Shown: positions 46,239 to 53,046 of the stretch, one piece after another
How positions within the stretch are numbered: position 1 is the first letter of the stretch
How the letters are laid out: every line of letters begins with the position of its first letter
Origin: a virus
Reading direction: 5' to 3' (one strand)
DNA length: 53,737 nucleotides
Virus record (IMG/VR): IMGVR_UViG_3300017745_000008
Span: 1 to 53,737 of that record
Position numbers and translations under genes: made by a program
The notes under the pieces: generated by a model
Told to the model about the DNA's origin: nothing
Seen by the model: the letters and a program-made list of their open reading frames with translations, nothing else
The model's database searches: none

Positions 46239-47927
46239 ATGCCAGCTAACTTTAAGAAGTTTGACGTAAAACATGGCCTATCTGTTAACGGCCTAGAGTT
46301 TGTCGACGCCAACCGCAATGTTACCCTAAACAACCTAACTGTTCAAGGTACATCCACTGTAGTAGATACTAGAACCGTTTCTACAACAGACCCCATTATT
46401 AGCCTGGGGGCCTCTGGTAGCACTAGAACAATTTCCTCTATAACGGCCGCTACTCCGGGAAGACTATTTTTTAGCGCTGACGATTTTGCAGACGTCGCTG
46501 TAGGAGATTCTTTTGAGTATAACTCTGCAGGATCCGCTGCTGCTCCTCTTGTAAGCGGGACGATCTACTATGTTCTTGCTAGAGAAACAGATGTAAATAG
46601 CTCTAATTATAGAAGTATCACGATTGCGGCTTCTCAGGGTGGAACCGCAATAAATATTACAAACGCGGGGTCAGGTGCTCAGACCGCAAAGCTAAATCCT
46701 TTACAAGATCTAGGGCAAGATCTTGGTATTGAATTTAATTACGTTAGTGGGGGCGCTAAAAAAGGTTTCTTTGGCTACGACGAAAGCGAAGGACACTTTA
46801 CGTTTTTATTAGATACCACGTACAGCGGATCGAGTACTGTATCCGATACGACAAGCCCAGTTTTCACTGGTACTAAATCTGGCGCAGAATTTAGTTACGC
46901 AAAATTACAACCAACTGGCTCATTAACTTCTAACGCCTCGGCTTTAGATATAGATCAGACTTGGAACGCAGGTGGTGCAACGTTTAAAGCCGTTGAGATT
47001 GACGTTGTAGATACCGCTTCTGCAGCTGATTCTAGCTTACTGGATATCTCAGTTGGCGGTAACCAAGAGCTACTGCTTCGTAAAGACGGGGTCTTATCGT
47101 TAAACACTAGTAACCAAACTGGTGTATTGACGTTAGTCCAAGATTCTGGCACTCAGGCTACTACCACTAACTTAATCGATGGTACTTCAACTTGGAACGC
47201 TGGTGGGTCCACATTTATCGGACTAGACCTAAGCTTTACTCAGACTGCTTATGCCGCAGCTTCTAAGCTTGTCTCCATCTCTGCTAGTGCTGATAGAAAC
47301 TTTGTAATTAACGCTGAAGGCGAAATTGTTTCTAGATCTGAGTTTACAGGCGGCGGGCTTCAAACAGGCTTATTAGTCGATGTTACAGATACGTCATCGG
47401 CGAATAACTCCTTGTTGTTAGACCTTCAAGTTGGTAATACATCTAAGTTTAGCGTAGACAAAGATGGAGACGTAATTGCAGCCGGTGATTTAACGATAGA
47501 AGGATCTGTTACTATTAATGGTACTGGAAACTTTGAGGATACAGTTACAATTCAGTCCCAGACAAATGGCACTGGAACTTACTCTGACTCTACAGAGCTT
47601 CAGTCTTCTACAGCTACTATTTCGGCAGGATCAAGTGCAGCTACTAACGTTAATTCGTTTACTGCATCTTCTTTCACAACTGCTAAGCTATTAGTTCAAG
47701 TTAAGCAGGGATCAAATATTCACTCAACAGAGTTAATGCTCATCCATGACGGGACCGACGTATACATGACGGAATACGGAACCGTATATAATAGCGATAT
47801 TATAGTTACATTTGACGCTATAGTAACAGGAGGCAATGTAGAAGTAAGACTCACTAAAACTGCTGCTGCTATTACGGCTAACTCTCTAGCTACCGTTAAG
47901 GTAACTAGGACTGCTATTGCATCTTAA
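46239..47927 (+). CDS. Fibre-like virion structural protein
   Basis: 562 residues. N-terminus KKFDVKHGLSVNG, then NVTLNNLTVQGTSTVVDTRT, a fibre-type start. The body has at least two repeats of an 'ALDIDQTWNAGG.TF.A.EI' unit (also as TWNAGGSTFIGLDLSF) and ends in the C-terminal module LMLIHDGTDVYMTEYGT...VTRTAIAS that the 678-residue fibre protein also carries. The only plus-strand structural gene among early-type genes; a late-motif variant precedes it. Probably a tail or whisker fibre. Confidence 0.78.
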   Translation: MPANFKKFDVKHGLSVNGLEFVDANRNVTLNNLTVQGTSTVVDTRTVSTTDPIISLGASGSTRTISSITAATPGRLFFSADDFADVAVGDSFEYNSAGSAAAPLVSGTIYYVLARETDVNSSNYRSITIAASQGGTAINITNAGSGAQTAKLNPLQDLGQDLGIEFNYVSGGAKKGFFGYDESEGHFTFLLDTTYSGSSTVSDTTSPVFTGTKSGAEFSYAKLQPTGSLTSNASALDIDQTWNAGGATFKAVEIDVVDTASAADSSLLDISVGGNQELLLRKDGVLSLNTSNQTGVLTLVQDSGTQATTTNLIDGTSTWNAGGSTFIGLDLSFTQTAYAAASKLVSISASADRNFVINAEGEIVSRSEFTGGGLQTGLLVDVTDTSSANNSLLLDLQVGNTSKFSVDKDGDVIAAGDLTIEGSVTINGTGNFEDTVTIQSQTNGTGTYSDSTELQSSTATISAGSSAATNVNSFTASSFTTAKLLVQVKQGSNIHSTELMLIHDGTDVYMTEYGTVYNSDIIVTFDAIVTGGNVEVRLTKTAAAITANSLATVKVTRTAIAS

Positions 47928-47934
47928 CCTGGGT

Positions 47935-48075
47935 TTATTTACCCTGGCCTCTATATTTTTTCTTTTTGCCGTTACGACTAGTTGCGGCAAATTTAGTACG
48001 TTTGCCCATACCCTGCCTAGTGTTTTTAGGCTTGCCTTCAATATGATCAATTCCAGAAAAAGATCGCATTGCCAT
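47935..48075 (-). CDS. Small basic protein, conserved in cyanophages
   Basis: 46 residues (start MAMRSFSGIDHIEG; MRSFSG two codons later is also possible), very basic: KPKNTRQGMGKRTKFAATSR, NGKKKKYRGQGK. I recall this as a conserved small cyanophage protein. Charge suggests RNA or DNA binding. It faces the fibre gene end across a seven-base convergent gap. Confidence 0.68.
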   Translation of the reverse strand: MAMRSFSGIDHIEGKPKNTRQGMGKRTKFAATSRNGKKKKYRGQGK

Positions 48076-48113
48076 TGTCTTTCTTAATAAAGTTACTTAT
48101 ATATTATATCACA

Positions 48114-48458
48114 TTATCTAGCAATCTTGTTTAAGTTGTAATCTGTAGGAGAAAACCACTTTATAACTTCTAGAGCAATCTGCTCTGTTCTTGCACCTCC
48201 GCAAGTAAATATATCACAAGCAGCTATCCCTCTTTCGGGCCAGGTATGAATAGAGAAGTGCGATTCTGAAAGCAAGAACAATGCTGTAAAGCCCTGAGGC
48301 TGAAATTTATGCTTCTGAATACTTAGGACATTACATTCAAAATCCCATAAGGTGCCTTCCATAAATTTTATAAAATCTTCCATAGAGTCTAGAAGTAAAA
48401 AGTCAGAACCTTTGACGTCTAAGATTAAATGTGTTCCTATTGAGTTTGAAAATTCCAT
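48114..48458 (-). CDS. speD: S-adenosylmethionine decarboxylase
   Basis: 114 residues, bacterial-type SpeD. The self-processing site is in LLSESHFSIHTWPE (cleavage between Glu65 and Ser66, which becomes the pyruvoyl group), with CDIFTCG later. It makes decarboxylated AdoMet for spermidine, which can neutralise packaged DNA; cyanophages carry speD often. The start overlaps the stop of the methyltransferase-like gene by one base. Confidence 0.93.
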   Translation of the reverse strand: MEFSNSIGTHLILDVKGSDFLLLDSMEDFIKFMEGTLWDFECNVLSIQKHKFQPQGFTALFLLSESHFSIHTWPERGIAACDIFTCGGARTEQIALEVIKWFSPTDYNLNKIAR

Positions 48459-49252
48459 TAAAAATTAAAGATAAAAATATCTGAAGAAGCATACAGGCTA
48501 TCTTCTTTAAACTGCGAAATAACTTTGCTATAATAGTTTTTAGACCAAGATAGAATTTTTTTGTCTACAAGACCTCTGCTTAAAAGCCTTGCGCTTAATA
48601 AAAATTTAAATCCCTTAGAGCTAATATAATCAATGTATTCTAAATATTCTCTCTTTAAATGCTGAGGTGAAGGAAAAGGAACATTTAGATATACGATAGA
48701 CTTTTTAGTTAGTAGGTTTTCGTCTAGAGAACCAAACTTACCCAGCTGTATAATAAAATCAGAGCTAACGAGTTTTTTATTATTAACCCTAATATTTTCT
48801 ACACTTAAAGGATGCGGGAAGTATTCTCCTTTAAAGTTTCCGTACTTATCAAATTTATATCTGAATCCAGAACAAGCCAACAAACAATATAGCTTTGCTA
48901 TAGTTCTTCTTGAGGGGTCTTTTAACTCAGAGTTAACTTCTCTTCTTAGCCTATAAAATTTTCTCGGATTCCAAGCTTTTTGAAAACTAGTTTTAAACTC
49001 TTCTAAAATTAGATCTTCAGCATATGGCATTCTAACAAGATCGTGAAGATGAAATATATGGGGTTCTTTTGTTATCCCCATTCCCCCCTTACATCCGTAT
49101 AGTACCTCTCCTGTAGAGAGCTTAAGATCATAGATATAACTGTCACTAAGACCTAATTTTAGGCCGAAAAAAGTTTCTTTCGACCCTTCAAGCAGCTGTT
49201 GTCCAGCATATGGTAAAATATACCTATTTAAGCTTTCTCCAGGATCTGCCAT
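48458..49252 (-). CDS. D12-class (Dam-like) adenine methyltransferase relative, probably inactive
   Basis: 264 residues. The order of segments resembles Dam-type N6-adenine methyltransferases: RYILPYAGQQLLEG (compare motif I, PFAGGG), LLACSGFRYKFDKYGNFKGEY (compare the N..R.N..G.FN.P.G stretch), then SSDFI and IVYLNVPFPS, at the place of the catalytic DPPY. The catalytic motif reads NVPF, with Asp to Asn and Pro to Val, and the AdoMet loop lacks the usual glycines. Hence a decayed enzyme or one reused for binding. It is coupled to speD, whose product uses AdoMet. Family assignment is by eye. Confidence 0.5.
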   Translation of the reverse strand: MADPGESLNRYILPYAGQQLLEGSKETFFGLKLGLSDSYIYDLKLSTGEVLYGCKGGMGITKEPHIFHLHDLVRMPYAEDLILEEFKTSFQKAWNPRKFYRLRREVNSELKDPSRRTIAKLYCLLACSGFRYKFDKYGNFKGEYFPHPLSVENIRVNNKKLVSSDFIIQLGKFGSLDENLLTKKSIVYLNVPFPSPQHLKREYLEYIDYISSKGFKFLLSARLLSRGLVDKKILSWSKNYYSKVISQFKEDSLYASSDIFIFNF

Positions 49253-49568
49253 TAAAGAAACAAAACAAGTTTTTACTGTATATTCTTATTGTACCAGGAG
49301 GAGTCTTTTTATAGGAGCTCCTGTCACCAAATGTATCTAAGAGCAGATATTCTGTGTATTCTTCTGTGTTCTCTACTATAGACATGGACTTTTCAAGTAA
49401 CTTTTTAATTACTATTAGAGGAACTTTAATATTCTTCTCAAAGGGGTAGTAGAACTGCCCCATTTTTTCAATACGCCTTTCCACAAACAAAAGGTGGTGA
49501 GGTCTGAACTCTAAATATTTATCCGATCTTATCCTGAAGGGTGATGGTAACAAGGATTCTCCTTTCAT
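49224..49568 (-). CDS. Unknown 114-residue protein
   Basis: Basic, with beta segments (YYPFEKNIKVPLIVIKKLL, TIRIYSKNLFCFFNGRSW) and no clear motif. Its end overlaps the start of the methyltransferase-like gene by 29 bases. Unknown. Confidence 0.55.
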   Translation of the reverse strand: MKGESLLPSPFRIRSDKYLEFRPHHLLFVERRIEKMGQFYYPFEKNIKVPLIVIKKLLEKSMSIVENTEEYTEYLLLDTFGDRSSYKKTPPGTIRIYSKNLFCFFNGRSWRKLK

Positions 49569-49587
49569 CGGATTATATTATATCAGA

Positions 49588-49893
49588 TTACTTCTTAGGC
49601 TCAATAGCTGATTTTACAGGAGGTTGAGTTGTGGAAGCCTGAGAATTGTTGTTGTTTTTAGCGTTCTTAGCAGTGGCCAAACCAAATGAGGCCATCGCTC
49701 CACTAAATACAGAAGCAATAAACGTTGGGTCAAACTCTAGTAATCTCTTGCCATCAGGGAGCCTAACGTAAGAAAAAGTAAGCAAAGCGGCGGACCAAAC
49801 TAAAATAGTAACTTTAACTAAATCCTCTAGTCTCTCTTTGAGCATATCTTCTTTCTCTTCTTTGGGTTTTTCGGTGGTTTGATCTACATCCAT
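49588..49893 (-). CDS. Two-helix membrane protein, holin candidate
   Basis: 101 residues: charged N-terminus (EKPKEEKEDMLKERLEDL), first membrane helix (VKVTILVWSAALLTFSYV), loop with LPDGKRLLEF, second membrane helix (FIASVFSGAMASFGLATA), then a polar basic tail. This is class II holin-like topology, but so are many other small membrane proteins. A GTTTAAAA variant lies 29 bases upstream, in keeping with late expression. Confidence 0.5.
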   Translation of the reverse strand: MDVDQTTEKPKEEKEDMLKERLEDLVKVTILVWSAALLTFSYVRLPDGKRLLEFDPTFIASVFSGAMASFGLATAKNAKNNNNSQASTTQPPVKSAIEPKK

Positions 49894-49921
49894 ATTATAT
49901 ACACAATAAGTCTCTGAATAA

Positions 49922-49929
49922 TTTTAAAC
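49922..49929 (-). promoter_or_regulatory. GTTTAAAA variant of the candidate late motif
   Basis: Minus strand, 29 bases before the holin-candidate ATG. Confidence 0.3.
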
Positions 49930-49954
49930 AATAGACTTTTAGCGCATATAAAAC

Positions 49955-50098
49955 TTATTTCTTATCAAAAGTTATAGGATAAAGCTGGTTTAAAATCTCG
50001 TCGTATTCTTTGTACCAACCGCTCCCCGGTACCTCTTTTTGTTGCTGTTTTCTAACCGAGCTAAAAATTAGCTTCCATTGGTGATTACTAAATTCCAT
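49955..50098 (-). CDS. Conserved small cyanophage protein
   Basis: 47 residues: MEFSNHQWKLIFSSVRKQQQ, then SGWYKEYDEILNQLYPI. I recall the form 'W..I...VR..Q' as a conserved small cyanophage protein. The ATG lies right at the terminator's T-run. Unknown. Confidence 0.62.
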   Translation of the reverse strand: MEFSNHQWKLIFSSVRKQQQKEVPGSGWYKEYDEILNQLYPITFDKK

Positions 50099-50122
50099 AA
50101 AAAAGAGGACCGCTACGGTCCT
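50099..50122 (-). terminator. Rho-independent terminator after the purine gene cluster
   Basis: Minus strand perfect 7-bp stem AGGACCG/CGGTCCT with a three-base loop, followed by CTTTTTT. Confidence 0.9.
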
Positions 50123-50148
50123 TTAATCTAAATTCTTAACTTTAACAT

Positions 50149-50442
50149 TTACAAGGTCCTTTCTAGTCGATTTGTTGCTTGGTCGGGGAAGTCTCTAGGT
50201 CGACTATCACCGGCATTATCGGTTCTAGCAGAACCTTCATTTGCTTTCATTGTGTGCTGAAAATTTGCTCTTTTATATCTCAGACCAAGCGGATCAGGCA
50301 TCCAATATGTTACTTGCCAGTCTTGTTCTGGACATAACTCAAGATGTTTTTCTACAGAGTGGTTGAAAATGCCCATTTGAACGTGGCCGTCGTGAGTAAC
50401 ACATCTGCCGAATCCGATGTCGACTAGGAAAAGCATTTTCAT
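50149..50442 (-). CDS. Unknown protein coupled to purM
   Basis: 97 residues: MKMLFLVDIGFGRCVTHDGH, then LELCPEQDWQVTYWMPDPLG and a basic, Asn/Asp-rich end. The ATG overlaps the purM stop (ATGA). No family recognised. Confidence 0.6.
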   Translation of the reverse strand: MKMLFLVDIGFGRCVTHDGHVQMGIFNHSVEKHLELCPEQDWQVTYWMPDPLGLRYKRANFQHTMKANEGSARTDNAGDSRPRDFPDQATNRLERTL

Positions 50443-51368
50443 TTAACCTCGCCGATCACCCAAGACCGCATGCCAAACGGCGTATCAGCAATCACCTCCT
50501 GCGTGAGTTGAACAGCATCTCTAGGCACAACTAAGCAAAATCCTATGCCGAGGTTAAATACATTTCTCATTTCTTCTTCCGCTATGTCTCCAGCCTCTTG
50601 AATCTTATTGAAGAGTTCTGGTCTCTCCCAGGAGTTGTAGTCTACATCAACAGTCATACCTTTAGGGAGACACCTAGGAAGGTTTTCAGGTATACCGCCA
50701 CCAGTGATATGTGACATACCTAGAATAGGAACCACATCTAACAGATCCTGAATTAGTGGAGAATAGATGGTGGTTGGAACTATCAACTCTGGCATCAACG
50801 AATAATAGATAAGTTTTTTCCATATCATATCATTAATCAGTGTGTATCCATTACTATGAAGTCCGCTACTCTCAATACCAATGACTACATCACCAGGTCT
50901 GATGTTACTACCGTCAACAATCTGATTCTTCTCTACAACACCAGTACAGAATCCAGCAAGGTCATAGTCAGTTGCTCTAAAATGTTCGGCAGTTTCTCCA
51001 CCTAGTAGTTCCATTCCAGCCATCGCACATCCAGTAGCAACTCCATGCACAATGTCAGTGACATTAGCATCTAGTGTTTTGGTTGAGATATAATCTAGAA
51101 AATATAATGGTTTAGCGCCAGAACATATAACGTCATTGACGCACATAGCAACGAGATCCTGACCAATAGTGGTGTAATCATTAGCAATCCTACAAATGTT
51201 AATTTTAGTACCGACGCCATCAGCACCAGATACCAGCACAGGTTTCTCGTATCCTGATGGGATCTCCATCATTCCATTGAACCCACCAATACTAGGTGCT
51301 AATGCTTTGAGATATTCTACAAAGGATCTACCTTTGATAATGTCAACACCAGAAGTTTTGTAGTCCAT
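50439..51368 (-). CDS. purM: Phosphoribosylaminoimidazole (AIR) synthetase
   Basis: 309 residues. It closes FGAM to AIR in purine synthesis with ATP. Family marks: MDYKTSGVDIIKG at the start, VLVSGADGVGTKI, GQDLVAMCVNDVICSGAKPLYFLDY, ELLGGETAEH, GDVVIGIESSGLHSNGYTL and HITGGGIPENLPR. Somewhat shorter than the 345-residue bacterial enzyme. Works in one pathway with PurS and PurC of this cluster. Confidence 0.96.
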   Translation of the reverse strand: MDYKTSGVDIIKGRSFVEYLKALAPSIGGFNGMMEIPSGYEKPVLVSGADGVGTKINICRIANDYTTIGQDLVAMCVNDVICSGAKPLYFLDYISTKTLDANVTDIVHGVATGCAMAGMELLGGETAEHFRATDYDLAGFCTGVVEKNQIVDGSNIRPGDVVIGIESSGLHSNGYTLINDMIWKKLIYYSLMPELIVPTTIYSPLIQDLLDVVPILGMSHITGGGIPENLPRCLPKGMTVDVDYNSWERPELFNKIQEAGDIAEEEMRNVFNLGIGFCLVVPRDAVQLTQEVIADTPFGMRSWVIGEVK

Positions 51369-51538
51369 TAATCTCTCCCTAAACGAATGTACAATGTGAT
51401 GAGTGATTGTGAGATTAGATCACAAGAATATGTAAATCCTTGTTTGTTTTCTTCATCCCAGTGTTCTCTTTGACTTTTAAGAATAGCAGAAAACTCTTTA
51501 ATCTTAGACCTCATCTCTTCTTTTGTCAACTTATCCAA
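51368..51538 (-). CDS. Small helical protein between purM and the 90-residue gene
   Basis: 56 residues from a TTG start preceded by a strong Shine-Dalgarno (AAAGGAG, six bases before); a GTG nine codons earlier would give 65 residues. Helical (KEEMRSKIKEFSAILKSQRE). The stop overlaps the purM ATG by one base. Unknown. Confidence 0.55.
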   Translation of the reverse strand: MDKLTKEEMRSKIKEFSAILKSQREHWDEENKQGFTYSCDLISQSLITLYIRLGRD

Positions 51539-51803
51539 TGATTTCTCCTTTAGCAATTTGTTCACGACGTTTTAGTTTCCATACGATGTAATCCATTGTA
51601 GGGATACACATGGGATTCCAACCAACAAAGGTAGTTGATTCTCCACTAGGTATCTTCCAACACTCAGCATTATCATTCTCAAGGTCTAATGACTTACGAT
51701 ACTCATCCTCACCAAACATAACAACAGCACGTTCTGCTTGGTTCAAACTTCTAAAGCAATCGAAACCAAGTTTTCTAATCTCATCAGGGACGTGGTGTTT
51801 CAT
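51531..51803 (-). CDS. Unknown 90-residue protein downstream of purC
   Basis: MKHHVPDEIRKLGFDCFRSL, AVVMFGEDEYRKSLDLEND, ECWKIPSGESTTFVGWNPM. Soluble, no motif. Overlaps the purC stop by four bases. Unknown. Confidence 0.6.
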   Translation of the reverse strand: MKHHVPDEIRKLGFDCFRSLNQAERAVVMFGEDEYRKSLDLENDNAECWKIPSGESTTFVGWNPMCIPTMDYIVWKLKRREQIAKGEIIG

Positions 51804-52498
51804 TGAATAGCAAGTGGTTGTAGTTTATCAAGGATTTGACGATAGGCAGGCACAATATCACCTTCATCCTTTCGGAATAGATCCTTATCGAATCTTTCGT
51901 TACTACCAATCTTCCATAGTCTCATACTATCAGGACTAATCTCATCAGCAAGTAGCAACTCACCGTGAGCAGTATAACCATACTCAACTTTAAAATCTAC
52001 AAGATCAATACCCATGATGTAGAACATCTGTCGAAGATAATCGTTAATCCGTAGCGTCATCTCAATAAAGGGCTCGGGATCATATCCCATCAGACGCACC
52101 CGATCTTTAGTGAGAAGTGGATCTTGCTTGCTATCATCTTTAAGAAAAAACTCAACGATAGGAAAAGGTAGCGAATAACCCTCTTTAAGAGTTGTCTCGC
52201 GAACAATAGATCCAGCAGCCCGGTTTCTACAAATAACTTCTAAGGGAACAATATCTACCTTCTTACAGATCATCTTGTTAGCGCCAACCATATTAATGTA
52301 ATGAGTTGGGATATTGTCTTTAGCAAGTTTCTCAAAAATAACGGACGAGATGCTACAACAAAGAGACCCTTTTCCTAAAGGATGGTCTTCCTTCTCTCCA
52401 TTACCAGCAGTCACTTTATCATGATACTCAATGATGACACGATCAGCATCATCACCAGCGTATACAGTTTTGACCTTGCCTTCTACAATTACTTCCAT
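51800..52498 (-). CDS. purC: SAICAR synthetase
   Basis: 232 residues. It joins aspartate to CAIR with ATP in purine synthesis. Marks: VIVEGKVKTVYAGDD, ITVTAGNGEK-like KVTAGNGEKEDHPLGKG, VICRNRAAGSIVRE, FFLKDDSKQDPLLT, LVDFKVEYG and LLADEISPDSMRLW. Length matches the family. The stop overlaps the next gene by four bases. Confidence 0.96.
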   Translation of the reverse strand: MEVIVEGKVKTVYAGDDADRVIIEYHDKVTAGNGEKEDHPLGKGSLCCSISSVIFEKLAKDNIPTHYINMVGANKMICKKVDIVPLEVICRNRAAGSIVRETTLKEGYSLPFPIVEFFLKDDSKQDPLLTKDRVRLMGYDPEPFIEMTLRINDYLRQMFYIMGIDLVDFKVEYGYTAHGELLLADEISPDSMRLWKIGSNERFDKDLFRKDEGDIVPAYRQILDKLQPLAIQ

Positions 52499-52692
52499 CA
52501 GTCATCCTCCATTTTATATGTAATAGTAATTTGATTATACACTTCGTCTCTATTGTCACTGTTGTATACATGGCAGCGTTCTACCTTAGCATCTAACAAT
52601 TTTTCTATATTTTTAAGTTGCCATTCAGCGGCATACTTATTAAACCCATCGTTCATCCAACTCTTATTAGATCCTGGTGTGTTAAATTCCAT
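52498..52692 (-). CDS. Unknown 64-residue protein between purS and purC
   Basis: MEFNTPGSNKSWMNDGFNKY, then a beta end (NQITITYKMEDD). Coupled by one-base overlaps at both ends with purS and purC. Unknown. Confidence 0.6.
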   Translation of the reverse strand: MEFNTPGSNKSWMNDGFNKYAAEWQLKNIEKLLDAKVERCHVYNSDNRDEVYNQITITYKMEDD

Positions 52693-52967
52693 TATTCAAT
52701 ACCTGGTGGGAAGGCTTCAATCTCTGATAATTCGTAGTCCCAGTCTTCCATAACAACATTCGCGTAGAGACGATCAGAAAGGGTTTCAATTTCTTTTTCT
52801 GCATACTCCCTGCTTGGAGCTTCTAACCAAACATCAATTACTTTGCCTAGCCTAAGCTTTTTAATGTCTAGCTCGGACAACCGCTTAGAGGCGTCTCTTA
52901 CGGCATTGCCAGGAGAATCATCCACCTGAGATCTGAGACGGATGAATATTAATGCTTTAAATCTCAT
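52692..52967 (-). CDS. purS: FGAM synthase small subunit
   Basis: 91 residues. PurS is needed with PurL and PurQ to make FGAM. Marks: FKALIFIRLRSQVDDSPGNAV, LRLGKVIDVWLEA, AEKEIETLSDRLYANVVMEDWDYEL. It has a perfect promoter and is the first gene of the purine operon in the window. Confidence 0.9.
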   Translation of the reverse strand: MRFKALIFIRLRSQVDDSPGNAVRDASKRLSELDIKKLRLGKVIDVWLEAPSREYAEKEIETLSDRLYANVVMEDWDYELSEIEAFPPGIE

Positions 52968-52990
52968 CTGGGTTTACTTAACATATAACG

Positions 52991-53019
52991 ATTATACAAT
53001 AAAAAACCACCCCTGTCAA
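52991..53019 (-). promoter_or_regulatory. Perfect sigma-70 promoter for the purine operon, inside the psbD terminator
   Basis: Minus strand TTGACA (53014-53019), 17 bases, TATAAT (52991-52996). The TTGACA is exactly the loop of the psbD terminator hairpin, and the T-run is in the spacer. Confidence 0.88.
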
Positions 53020-53026
53020 GAGGTGG
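52999..53026 (-). terminator. Rho-independent terminator after psbD
   Basis: Minus strand 7-bp stem CCACCTC/GGGGTGG (one G-U pair), loop TTGACA, then TTTTTT. The loop is also the -35 of the next promoter. Confidence 0.87.
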
Positions 53027-53046
53027 TGGACGGTTTAGGAAGTGGT

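Noticed and set aside
47928-47952. Inverted repeat after the 562-residue gene as terminator
   Set aside because: The stem has a mismatch and no T-run follows closely on either strand; too weak to call.
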